A DNA stretch of 64,000 nucleotides. Source: Gammaproteobacteria bacterium. GTDB lineage: Bacteria > Pseudomonadota > Gammaproteobacteria > Steroidobacterales > Steroidobacteraceae. Shown piece after piece: positions 56,716 through 64,000 of this stretch (its first letter is position 1; the number at the start of each line of letters is the position of its first letter). Location: contig JANYJY010000068.1 in assembly GCA_025358295.1 (NCBI GenBank), positions 1 to 64,000 on the forward strand, in the 5' to 3' direction. A program made the translations under genes and the position numbers. The notes below the pieces were generated by a model. It searched no databases, was not told the DNA's origin, and saw nothing but the letters and a program-made list of their open reading frames with translations.

Positions 56716-58037
56716 AAGGACTTGAACACCCTGCCGTCCTTCATCACGAAGGCCACGGTCTTTAGAACATTGACATCCGCCAGCGGATCTCCCGCGACGG
56801 CAACCACGTCCGCATAGGCTCCGGGCGCGATCACCCCGATCTCGCCGCGCTTGCCGAGCAAGTCGGCCGCGCGCGACGTGGCGGATTGAATGGCTTGCAT
56901 TGGCGTCATGCCGAATTGCACTTCGCGCGAAAACTCTGCTGCTATCGGGTCGGACCACTTGAATCCGCCCACATCCGTACCGAATGCCATTTTGACCCCC
57001 GCGCGCAGCGCCTTGCTGAATGACACGCCATGCAGCGCCACACGTTTTCGATCGCGCTTGCCGGATTCCGTATCCGCGGGATCCCAATCGGTGTAGTACA
57101 CCTCGAGTGTGGGGACATACCAAGTGCCTTGCCGCAGCATTTGCGCAATCTGCGCGTCGCTGATCTGGAGGCCGTGCTCGATCGAATCGCAGCCGCCGTC
57201 GAGCGCGCGCTGCAGGCCCGGTCCGTTGTACGCGTGGCAGGCAACCTTGCGCCCCCAGCCGTGCGTCTCATCGACGATGGCCTTCAGTTCCTCGACGGTG
57301 AGCGTCGGCTGCGAAACAAGCTCGCCCTGCGCATCGAGCCAGGAGCGATGAGTCATGTACACCTTGATCCAGTCGGCGCCCTTGTCCAATTGCTCGCGCG
57401 CGGCCTTGCGCGCCTCGATGGGCCCGTCGATCAACTGCGCACCCTTGGGCACACTGATCTCCGGCGCATAGCCCTCGAGCGGATATCCGCCCGTGGATGA
57501 AATGGACAATGTGGATACCGACATTCTCGGGCCGGGGATGATCCCTTCATTGATCGCCTGTTTGATCCCGACATCTCCGTAACCGGCGCCCTCGGTCTCC
57601 ATGTCGCGAATGCTGGTAAATCCCTGCTCGAGCGCGCGCTGCGCCGCCACCACAGCACGCGCAACGCGATAGGAAGCGGGATATTTAAGCAATTGCACAT
57701 CGTAACCGCCGGCTGCCGGATCTTCGCCCTGTAAAAATAAATGCGTGTGCGTGTCAATGAGTCCCGGCAGAACCGTGGCCTCGCCCAGGTCGATGACCTG
57801 CGCTGCGGGCGGCAATGACGTCGAATTGGCTGGGCGCACCTCGACGATGCGATTGCCGCGAATCACGATCTCCATGTTGTGCTGCGGCTTGTCGCTCATG
57901 CCGTCGATGAGTGAGCGGGCTCGTACGACCACATCATGACCGCCGGCGGATCCCGTGGAACTTCCCCTCGCGGTTTGCGCAAGCATCGCGTGCGCGCAAA
58001 ACATCAACCCCAATGCAGAGCAAATGGGTCGCATCAT
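56712..58037 (-). CDS. exported amidohydrolase (imidazolonepropionase / Xaa-Pro dipeptidase-like)
   Basis: The 441-residue protein has a signal peptide (MMRPICSALGLMFCAHAMLAQT) and the metal-dependent amidohydrolase fold: HTH near residue 96, the bridging Lys in WIKVYMTH, His in CHAYNGPG and IEHGLQ, and Asp in GTDVGG. Members hydrolyse C-N bonds in peptides or cyclic amides. It converges with the cytochrome gene and overlaps by four bases. The substrate is not determined. Confidence 0.88.
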   Translation of the reverse strand: MMRPICSALGLMFCAHAMLAQTARGSSTGSAGGHDVVVRARSLIDGMSDKPQHNMEIVIRGNRIVEVRPANSTSLPPAAQVIDLGEATVLPGLIDTHTHLFLQGEDPAAGGYDVQLLKYPASYRVARAVVAAQRALEQGFTSIRDMETEGAGYGDVGIKQAINEGIIPGPRMSVSTLSISSTGGYPLEGYAPEISVPKGAQLIDGPIEARKAAREQLDKGADWIKVYMTHRSWLDAQGELVSQPTLTVEELKAIVDETHGWGRKVACHAYNGPGLQRALDGGCDSIEHGLQISDAQIAQMLRQGTWYVPTLEVYYTDWDPADTESGKRDRKRVALHGVSFSKALRAGVKMAFGTDVGGFKWSDPIAAEFSREVQFGMTPMQAIQSATSRAADLLGKRGEIGVIAPGAYADVVAVAGDPLADVNVLKTVAFVMKDGRVFKSF

Positions 58038-58046
58038 TGAGACTCC

Positions 58047-58853
58047 TCAACCAAATTGAAAGCCGGAGATCTGTTTGCCGCCGATGGACTCGCCGAAAGC
58101 GCGAACTCCGCGCTCGCCCTCGGCGGCGCCCGCGGCGACCATTAGCGGAATGAGATGTTCTTCGCGCGGATGGGAAGCGGCCCCGCCCGGCGCTTCGCGC
58201 CACTTGACCAACAGTTGATCGCGCGTCGCCGGATCTTGAACGGCCTCGCCCAGCCAGGCATCGAAGTCCGCCGCGGCGGCGGCGCCTCGTCCGGAGAACA
58301 TGTCCGCCAGGTTGTGGTAGCTCATGCCGCTGCCGACGATCAACACACCCTGATCACGCAGCGGTGCCAAGGCATGACCCAACGCAAGATGTAATGCGGG
58401 ATCCAGGCTTGCTTGCAGCGACAACTGCAATATGGGCACATCCGCGTTGGGATAAATCAGCAGAAACGGCACGAACACGCCGTGATCAAGGCCCCGCCTT
58501 GATTCCACATCGGTTTTGAAACCGGCGCCGTCGAGTAATTTGCGCACCCGTTCGGCGAGATCGGGCGCGCCGGTGGCGGGATACTTCAGCCGGTAGGTGT
58601 GCTCCGGGAAGCCGTAATAGTCGAACAGCAATCCCGGCTTGATCGCGACATTGAATGTCGGGAGCGGGTTTTCCCAGTGGCCTGAAATGACCAACACCGC
58701 CTTGGGCCTGACGCCCAGCGAGGCGTCGATACCACGAAGATACCCGGCCAGCCCATCCCACATATGCGGGAATGCCGCCGGCGGATCGATAAAAAAGCAC
58801 GGCCCGCCGCCATGCGGGATGTACAGAGTCGGCAGTCGTTTAACGTTGTTCAC
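58047..58853 (-). CDS. DODA-type extradiol ring-cleavage dioxygenase family protein (YgiD-like)
   Basis: The 268-residue protein has the conserved histidines of class III DODA-type dioxygenases: PHGGGP near residue 14, SGHWENP near 57, DHGVFVPF near 125 and a later SGMSYHNL. It would bind Fe or Zn and cleave a catechol. Similarity to YgiD suggests a DOPA- or unspecified catechol-dioxygenase activity. It is located ten bases upstream of the amidohydrolase in the same direction, likely an operon. Confidence 0.85.
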   Translation of the reverse strand: MNNVKRLPTLYIPHGGGPCFFIDPPAAFPHMWDGLAGYLRGIDASLGVRPKAVLVISGHWENPLPTFNVAIKPGLLFDYYGFPEHTYRLKYPATGAPDLAERVRKLLDGAGFKTDVESRRGLDHGVFVPFLLIYPNADVPILQLSLQASLDPALHLALGHALAPLRDQGVLIVGSGMSYHNLADMFSGRGAAAAADFDAWLGEAVQDPATRDQLLVKWREAPGGAASHPREEHLIPLMVAAGAAEGERGVRAFGESIGGKQISGFQFG

Positions 58854-58941
58854 GGGGGATTTTACCGGCGGACTCGAGCCTAGCCGGGGGAACTGCGAAC
58901 GTCAAATACGCGCCGGTGCGATCAGCGCGTCCGGCGCGGCG

Positions 58942-59364
58942 TCAGACGTTGACGCTGATGGTGGACCCCGCGAGAGTGGGCCGGCGTAAATCATTGGACT
59001 GCGCGTGCTGCGACACATTGTTCAAATAATTCTGCAGTAGTCGGCCCGCGGACGGCGTGGAGGCCGAACTCGTCCCGGCATCGGGCGCCGCTCCACTGGC
59101 AGGGACGGCGGCGCTCGCCGTGACGGCCGGTGACGATGTCGTCGACGCGTTGGGCGCGCCGATTTGCACGCCGATCACCTGCCCCAGCGTTTGCAACAGG
59201 CTGCCGAACAAATTGCGCACCGTGTTCGACGGAATCAGCGTCGCCGTGTCGCTGCGGGAGTCATCCGCAGATCCCACGTGGGCGCCCTTTTTGTGGCTGT
59301 GCGGATGGATATTGACGGCGGGAAGGGCCGCCGACGCAGAGTTCGATATTGCGATTGCCGACAT
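58942..59364 (-). CDS. small Ala/Ser/Thr-rich protein of unknown function
   Basis: The 140-residue product (ATG 59364) has no clear signal peptide; the sequence is rich in Ala, Ser, Thr, Pro and Asn with a low-complexity centre (about residues 75-105) and a better structured part near NTVRNLFGSLLQTLGQVIGVQIG. A C-terminal SNDLRRPTLAGSTISVNV is notable. No family recognised. Longer readings upstream to 59661 are less plausible. It is divergent from the carrier-tmpA-tmpB operon, so the 334-base gap holds promoters for both. Confidence 0.5.
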   Translation of the reverse strand: MSAIAISNSASAALPAVNIHPHSHKKGAHVGSADDSRSDTATLIPSNTVRNLFGSLLQTLGQVIGVQIGAPNASTTSSPAVTASAAVPASGAAPDAGTSSASTPSAGRLLQNYLNNVSQHAQSNDLRRPTLAGSTISVNV

Positions 59365-59569
59365 CAATGTGCCCTCTGTAAAAGCCTCGTGGGGTGGTTC
59401 GCGCACTTGCATTCGTGGATAGAGCATCGAGCGGCAACGATTTGCCGCTTGCGGCAGCAACTTTGGCCGAAGATTGCCGCCCGCAATGCCGGTCGGCCGC
59501 TTCGCATCTCGCCCGGATTGAACGAACACCGCATTGCTTGGCCCGTGTGCACTTGAGTTCTCTATCCTT

Positions 59570-59588
59570 AGCAGCAAGCATTGCTGCT
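59570..59588. promoter_or_regulatory. perfect palindrome upstream of the carrier-tmpA-tmpB operon
   Basis: AGCAGCAAGCATTGCTGCT has eight-base arms around a three-base centre and ends five bases before a TATAGT box (59593-59598), about 110 bases before the carrier ATG. The position fits an operator. The rest of the 334-base gap (59365-59698) shows no gene or further repeats. Confidence 0.45.
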
Positions 59589-59698
59589 CTCCTATAGTGG
59601 CAAGCAGGTTTTGTGCCAACGCGGCAGTGGTCCACCAGTCGTTCAAATGAGATGATGGCAAAAGAACAACACTCGCCGCCTCTTTTCAGGGAAACTGT

Positions 59699-61054
59699 AT
59701 GACCACCGCGCCCGAACTCAGGGTAGGATCTGATGCGGGCGCAGCCGCCGCAACATCTCGGTCGCTGGTGTTTCGGCAAGCCATCACGGTACTGCTGATG
59801 TTCGGGGGCTATGCCGCCCTGTATTTTTGCAGGGCCGACCTATCGGTGGCCACGCCGCTCCTGGTGGAGGAACTGGGCAAGCACGGCGTCAGTCATGCGG
59901 ACGCCATCGTTCGCATGGGGGGCATTACCTCCATCGGGGTGCTGGCCTACGCGGTGGGCAAGCTGTTTCTGACCGGATTGGGCGATTTCTGGGGAGGCCG
60001 GATCAGCTTTCTCATCGGCTTGGCTGGAGCGACCGCCTTCACGATAATGTTCGCCTCCGGGCTCAGCGTGCCGCTGTTCACCACTGCCTGGATAGGCAAT
60101 CGACTCACCCAGTCCCTTGCATGGGCCGGACTGATCAAGGTCTCCTCGAAGTGGTTCAACTTCTCATCGTACGGAATGATCATAGGCATACTCAGCATCA
60201 GCTACCTCGTCGGCGATGCTGTGGCACGGCAATGCATGGGAATGTTGATCGATCATGGCTATGGATGGCGTACCTTGTTCTTTTTTGCGGCTGCCGTCGC
60301 AGCGCTGTTCTTGGTCGTGAATTTCCTTTTCTTGCGGGAGTCACGCGCCGACGCGGGTTACACCGAGGCAAAGCCCAACCCGCTCAATCTGTTTGCGGCG
60401 TCGGAATCTCCGCCGCAAAGTATTGGCGCACTATTGCTGCCGCTGCTGCGCAGCCGCGCGTTCCTGCTGGTTTGCCTCCTATCCCTGGGCTGCACCATCA
60501 TTCGCGAGACTTTCAACGCTTGGACACCGCAGTATTTGAGCGACTACGTTGGTTACAGTAAGGGGGAAGCCGCACGTATGAGCGCGATTTTCCCGGGTGT
60601 CGGCGCCGTGTCGGTGCTGGTGACCGGCTGGCTCAGCGACCGGCTCGGGGTCAATGGGCGCGCGTTGATCATGTTCCTGGGATTGAGCGCGGCTGCCGCG
60701 GCCCTGCTGGTGTTGATGACCATGCGTTCCGGCTCATCCGGCTCGATGCTGCCGATCATCACCATTGGCGCCGTGGCATTCTGCCTGCTCGGCCCCTATT
60801 CATATCTCGGCGGCGCGTTCGCGCTCGACTTCGGCGGCAAGCAGGCGGGCGCAGCCTCCTCGGGAATCATCGACGGGATCGGCTATCTCGGTGGAGCGGC
60901 GGCGGGATATATTGTCGCCGAGATCTCCATATCCTTCGGCTGGAAGGGCGTGTTCGTGGGATTGGCAGGGGTCAGCGCTGTGGCCGCGCTCGGGGCCGGA
61001 TGCCTGTACATCTTGAATGCGCGAGCAGCCGCGCGTGGAACGCATCTGCCATGA
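59699..61054 (+). CDS. MFS transporter, organophosphate:phosphate antiporter (GlpT) type; probable phosphonate carrier
   Basis: The 451-residue protein has 12 predicted helices and OPA-type features: GYAALYFCRADLSVATPLL in helix 1 and conserved RLTQSLAWAGLIKVSSKWF around helix 4. OPA carriers handle phosphorylated or phosphonate compounds. It leads an operon with an Fe/2OG oxygenase and a PhnZ-like enzyme; its stop overlaps the next ATG. The setting suggests import of 2-(trimethylammonio)ethylphosphonate or another phosphonate. Confidence 0.85.
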   Translation: MTTAPELRVGSDAGAAAATSRSLVFRQAITVLLMFGGYAALYFCRADLSVATPLLVEELGKHGVSHADAIVRMGGITSIGVLAYAVGKLFLTGLGDFWGGRISFLIGLAGATAFTIMFASGLSVPLFTTAWIGNRLTQSLAWAGLIKVSSKWFNFSSYGMIIGILSISYLVGDAVARQCMGMLIDHGYGWRTLFFFAAAVAALFLVVNFLFLRESRADAGYTEAKPNPLNLFAASESPPQSIGALLLPLLRSRAFLLVCLLSLGCTIIRETFNAWTPQYLSDYVGYSKGEAARMSAIFPGVGAVSVLVTGWLSDRLGVNGRALIMFLGLSAAAAALLVLMTMRSGSSGSMLPIITIGAVAFCLLGPYSYLGGAFALDFGGKQAGAASSGIIDGIGYLGGAAAGYIVAEISISFGWKGVFVGLAGVSAVAALGAGCLYILNARAAARGTHLP

Positions 61055-62202
61055 GTGAGTCCGCCTCGGTAAAACACTTAAGAACATCACCCGATACCCT
61101 CGGCATCGAATGGTCCGACGGCACCTCGAGCGAATTCGCCAGTCTCTGGCTGCGTGACAATCTAAGCGAAGACCGCGATGCACACAGCGGCCAGCGATTG
61201 ATCGACATCGCGGATCTGCCGCAGGATCCGAAGATTCAGTCCGCCGTGACCCTGAATGGCGCGATTCGGATCGAATGGGAGGCCGAATCGCGCGCCGCAT
61301 CGTTTGATATCCGCTGGCTGCGTGCAAATTCCGAGACTCGCGCCGGCCGCCCCGCGGAGCGCAGACCCAAGTTCTGGCTCGAGGGCGCAAGTCTCGACGC
61401 CGCGTGCGACTTTGCCTGGGCAAGATTTTCCGACGCGAAAACAGATCGGCCGCTGCGCGCCCGGTGGCTATCGCGGCTGTTGCGGGACGGCATCGCATTC
61501 CTAAGCGAAGTGCCTGCCGCCGATGCGGGAATTCTCGAGGCGGCAGCGCTCACGGGAAGGGTCTCTGAGACCAACTACGGCATGGTATTTGATGTGAGGT
61601 CGGTCGCGCAGCCAGAGAATCTGGCTTATTCCGACCTTGGCCTTGGCTTGCACACGGACAATCCCTATCGCGAGCCGGTCCCCGGGTTTCAGGTGCTGCA
61701 CGTACTGATAGCGTCGCCCGACGGCGGAGAGAGCATTTTCGGCGACGGCTTGGCCATTGCAGAACACTTGCGCACCACGTCTCCCGAAGCGTTTGCCGTC
61801 CTGACGAGGACGGCCGTGCCATTCTTATACCGCTCCAAAGATGCCGAGCTTTACGCCGAGAGGCCGCTGATCCAGTTGACTTGCGACGGTGAAGTCAGCG
61901 CGGTGCATTACAACAGCCGATCGATCGCGCCGCTGCATCTTGCCGCCCGCGAAGCACATCCGTTCTACTCCGCTTACCGGCGCTTTGCCGCATTGCTGCG
62001 CGATCCGCGGTTTCATTTGAAATTCAGGTTGCGGGACGGGGACCTCGTGGTCTTCGACAACCAGCGCACCCTGCATGGCCGCACTGCATTTTCATCCGCG
62101 AAATTCCCGCGGCATTTGCGCGGCTGCTACCTGACCCGCGACAGCGTGTACTCCGAAGCCGCTATGTTGCGGCGTGAATTCCCCACGGATCTATCCACAT
62201 GA
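61051..62202 (+). CDS. tmpA: Fe(II)/2-oxoglutarate oxygenase of the gamma-butyrobetaine hydroxylase family, probable TmpA
   Basis: The 383-residue protein has a BBOX-type N-terminal domain (about residues 15-95) and a TauD-type catalytic domain with the iron triad His201-x-Asp203 ... His342. The N-terminal domain has WLRDN but lacks the cysteines that bind zinc in gamma-butyrobetaine hydroxylase. TmpA hydroxylates 2-(trimethylammonio)ethylphosphonate at C1 and is homologous to BBOX, not to PhnY. The partner tmpB overlaps its end by four bases, which favours TmpA over carnitine or trimethyllysine metabolism. Confidence 0.75.
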   Translation: MSESASVKHLRTSPDTLGIEWSDGTSSEFASLWLRDNLSEDRDAHSGQRLIDIADLPQDPKIQSAVTLNGAIRIEWEAESRAASFDIRWLRANSETRAGRPAERRPKFWLEGASLDAACDFAWARFSDAKTDRPLRARWLSRLLRDGIAFLSEVPAADAGILEAAALTGRVSETNYGMVFDVRSVAQPENLAYSDLGLGLHTDNPYREPVPGFQVLHVLIASPDGGESIFGDGLAIAEHLRTTSPEAFAVLTRTAVPFLYRSKDAELYAERPLIQLTCDGEVSAVHYNSRSIAPLHLAAREAHPFYSAYRRFAALLRDPRFHLKFRLRDGDLVVFDNQRTLHGRTAFSSAKFPRHLRGCYLTRDSVYSEAAMLRREFPTDLST

Positions 62203-62750
62203 CACCGACCGACGAAATTCTCGCGATTTTTCACGCACGCGGCGCCGGCGAATATTTCGGCGAGCAAGTATCGATGACCGAACATGGCCTGCAGGCCGCT
62301 TACTTCGCGCAAATTGCCGGTTCGACGCCGGCACTGGTCATTGCCGCTCTGCTGCATGACATCGGGCACCTGGTCGAAGAGGTTCCGAGCGACATTGCCG
62401 ATTGGACGTTCGATGCGCATCACGAACGGGTCGGCAGCCAGTGGCTGGCCAAGCGATTCGGCCCCGAAATCTCCGACCCGGTGCGGCTGCACGTCCCCGC
62501 CAAGCGCTATTTGTTGGCAACGGATGCCGGCTATTTTGCGAAGTTGAGCCCGGCGTCGGTGATCACATTGAAACTGCAAGGCGGCCCGATGAACGCACAA
62601 GAAGTACTGAGCTTCGAGACCGAACCATTTTACAAAGATGCCGTGCGAGTCCGCCAATGGGATGATCAAGGCAAGGTTCAGGGACTGAAGACTCCCTCCG
62701 TCGGCGACTATCGAGAGCTGATCGAGGCATTGAGCGCGCCGGGCGACTGA
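62199..62750 (+). CDS. tmpB: HD-domain mixed-valent diiron oxygenase (PhnZ family), probable TmpB
   Basis: The 183-residue HD-fold protein has His29, the His53-Asp54 pair in LLHDIGH, His57 and further His/Asp, and keeps the Tyr19/Glu22 pair (YFGE) that in PhnZ gates the diiron centre. Such enzymes cleave the C-P bond of 1-hydroxyphosphonates with O2. Pairing with the BBOX-type oxygenase indicates (R)-1-hydroxy-2-(trimethylammonio)ethylphosphonate as substrate, giving glycine betaine and phosphate. The ATG overlaps tmpA by four bases. Plain PhnZ activity on hydroxy-2-aminoethylphosphonate is the alternative. Confidence 0.78.
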   Translation: MTPTDEILAIFHARGAGEYFGEQVSMTEHGLQAAYFAQIAGSTPALVIAALLHDIGHLVEEVPSDIADWTFDAHHERVGSQWLAKRFGPEISDPVRLHVPAKRYLLATDAGYFAKLSPASVITLKLQGGPMNAQEVLSFETEPFYKDAVRVRQWDDQGKVQGLKTPSVGDYRELIEALSAPGD

Positions 62751-62780
62751 CTGCCGCTCGGCAGCCGGTGCAGTCAGTCG
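62744..62780. terminator. inverted repeat at the end of tmpB, possible bidirectional terminator
   Basis: CGACTGACTG (62744-62753) and CAGTCAGTCG (62771-62780) pair perfectly around a 17-base GC-rich loop; the left arm includes the tmpB stop. The T run is poor, so termination would be weak or aided. It lies in the gap between the convergent tmpB and M28 peptidase genes. Confidence 0.4.
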
Positions 62781-62911
62781 CCCCTGCTTTCCCTGGGGTG
62801 GGTTAGGTTCTCTCAACCGTCATTCCCGTGCTCTTGACGGGCTACGAGAATGTATAACCCGATCATTACGGCGACATGGCGGCGATATTGTCTTTTGATA
62901 ACCCTCCATCC

Positions 62912-64000
62912 TTAGTCCACGACGCGGATTTTCTGCAGCGCTGTCAAATACTCGAGCACCATCTCCAGGGGCACCGGACCATATTCCGCTACTAGTTCAT
63001 CGGTGATCTGCTGCACGTCGCGCGATCCGTCGGCGAAGTTCAGCGCCTCGTAGGCGTACTCCTCCCCGCCGCCCCAGTTGCCGTCGTAACTCAACAATTT
63101 AGGCATGGCAATGCCGGCCGCCTTGGCATGATCGGCAAAATAGTCGTATCCGAACACGACCAGCTGCCCGCGTGGCTGCGCGCGACGGCGGTACTTGTGC
63201 GCATGCTCTACTTGGGCAGATACGGCAGAGCGCATTGCGGCCGGCCGAGCGCCGGCGTTGAACGAATCGAGCGAGGCGAGCACTCCGCGTTCGTACTCCT
63301 CTCGCGGCCCCTCGGGCGCCTGTCGCTCCATGTCCGAGACCTCGCGCATTAAACGGCCGATTGCAACAGCCCTCTGCGTTGCAACCACATCGTGAGACGA
63401 GAAGTTCGCGAGAAAATAGCCCGCGGCCGCGCCGATGAAGGCCGCACGCTTGAGCTTGGTCGGATCGATATTGGCCGCCGAGTCGAAATTGGTGTGGATA
63501 TAGCGATCGGGCCAGTCGTTCAGATAAATGGCCGGGATGGCGAACGATGAATCCTGATAGACGTCGTGGTCGCTGCCCATGGTGTACGCCGAGTACATCG
63601 CACGCTGGGGCTCCCTGCCGCCCTCCGGCGCGAGCAGCGGATGTTCGGCCGAGTCCGTCGCCGCGAATTGATACGACTCCTCGTTTACCCACGCTGCGAA
63701 CGCCCAAGCAACGTCATGTACGAACGACGGCAAGCTCCTCGGCCCGCGCGTCACATGAAATACCGCCTTAGTTTCCGGACCACCCCCGACCATGTCCATG
63801 TGCACCACGGCCTTGATACGTTTGGCAAATTCCGGCCTGGCATTCAGCAAAGTCACGGTACCTTCGACTTCCGGCGGCCAGATGAATCGGATACTGCGAG
63901 CCGGCCGCGCGAGCCGGCCGTCGCCGATCATTTTTTGCAGGGTCCGCGCCGCTTCGAGGATGGTGACGCAGCCGCTCGCATTATCATTGGCCCCCGGACG
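62912..64000 (-). CDS. M28-family metallopeptidase, C-terminal part only
   Basis: The reading frame is open to the right edge; 363 C-terminal residues are visible. The M28 aminopeptidase core shows PGANDNASGCVTIL at the edge, HMDMVGG near the start and PDRYIHTNFDSAANID, with His/Asp/Glu metal sites. A long C-terminal part after the core (about 150 residues) resembles that of larger M28 proteins with DUF4910-like or related tails. The protein is probably exported, but the N-terminus is missing. Confidence 0.85.
   Translation of the reverse strand, partial: RPGANDNASGCVTILEAARTLQKMIGDGRLARPARSIRFIWPPEVEGTVTLLNARPEFAKRIKAVVHMDMVGGGPETKAVFHVTRGPRSLPSFVHDVAWAFAAWVNEESYQFAATDSAEHPLLAPEGGREPQRAMYSAYTMGSDHDVYQDSSFAIPAIYLNDWPDRYIHTNFDSAANIDPTKLKRAAFIGAAAGYFLANFSSHDVVATQRAVAIGRLMREVSDMERQAPEGPREEYERGVLASLDSFNAGARPAAMRSAVSAQVEHAHKYRRRAQPRGQLVVFGYDYFADHAKAAGIAMPKLLSYDGNWGGGEEYAYEALNFADGSRDVQQITDELVAEYGPVPLEMVLEYLTALQKIRVVD

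Noticed and set aside
61051-62202. Carnitine-type gamma-butyrobetaine hydroxylase annotation
   Set aside because: No carnitine genes are nearby, the zinc-binding cysteines are lacking, and an overlapping PhnZ-like gene points to TmpA.

Overview
The window looks like the chromosome of a GC-rich, aerobic Gram-negative bacterium, probably a gammaproteobacterium. The evidence is leuS next to lptE, an Lnt-type apolipoprotein N-acyltransferase, a TonB-dependent receptor, Tat- and Sec-exported redox enzymes and c-type cytochromes. I cannot name the genus. No rRNA, tRNA, CRISPR array, transposase or prophage gene was seen. Most coding sequence lies in tight, translationally coupled operons.

Region 1 (1-8339, minus strand) is an N-methylglutamate (NMG) operon for monomethylamine, transcribed mgdA-mgdB-mgdC-mgdD-gmaS-mgsA-mgsB-mgsC; mgsC runs off the left edge. 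Region 2 (8560-16910, plus except one gene) holds a PQQ/heme alcohol dehydrogenase, an acetyltransferase, an acyl-CoA ligase, two small secreted proteins, a gamma carbonic anhydrase (minus), a membrane-linked C13 peptidase and a Na+/H+ antiporter. Region 3 (16915-30814) is an XRE-cupin regulator divergent from a ten-gene operon: trimethylamine dehydrogenase, a membrane Fe-S protein resembling ETF:quinone oxidoreductases, ETF beta and alpha, an APC permease, three subunits of a heme-dependent dimethylamine N-demethylase, a GcvT-like folate protein and a gamma-aminobutyraldehyde-dehydrogenase-like ALDH. Together regions 1 and 3 would take trimethylamine to dimethylamine, methylamine, N-methylglutamate, and finally ammonium plus one-carbon units.

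Region 4 (30841-42935) holds a TPR exoprotein, an MFS carrier, a TonB-dependent receptor with a clear terminator, and a second amine-type module: APC permease, SDR, a divergent paralogue of trimethylamine dehydrogenase and a GABA-type permease. Region 5 (43027-50887) holds a SulP carrier, an Lrp regulator divergent from a saccharopine-dehydrogenase-like gene, an esterase, an HExxH protein, lptE and leuS. Region 6 (50950-58853) holds lnt, a Tat-exported molybdenum hydroxylase (IorA/IorB type) with a triheme cytochrome, an amidohydrolase and a DODA-type dioxygenase. Region 7 (58942-64000) holds a small unknown protein, then an operon of an OPA-type carrier, a BBOX-like Fe/2OG oxygenase and a PhnZ-like HD oxygenase. 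That set matches TmpA/TmpB, which convert 2-(trimethylammonio)ethylphosphonate to glycine betaine. The window ends in a partial M28 peptidase.

The unifying theme is use of methylated amines and quaternary nitrogen compounds. The most interesting points are the complete and unusually mixed TMA pathway, the TMADH paralogue with a rebuilt substrate pocket, and the putative TmpAB operon.
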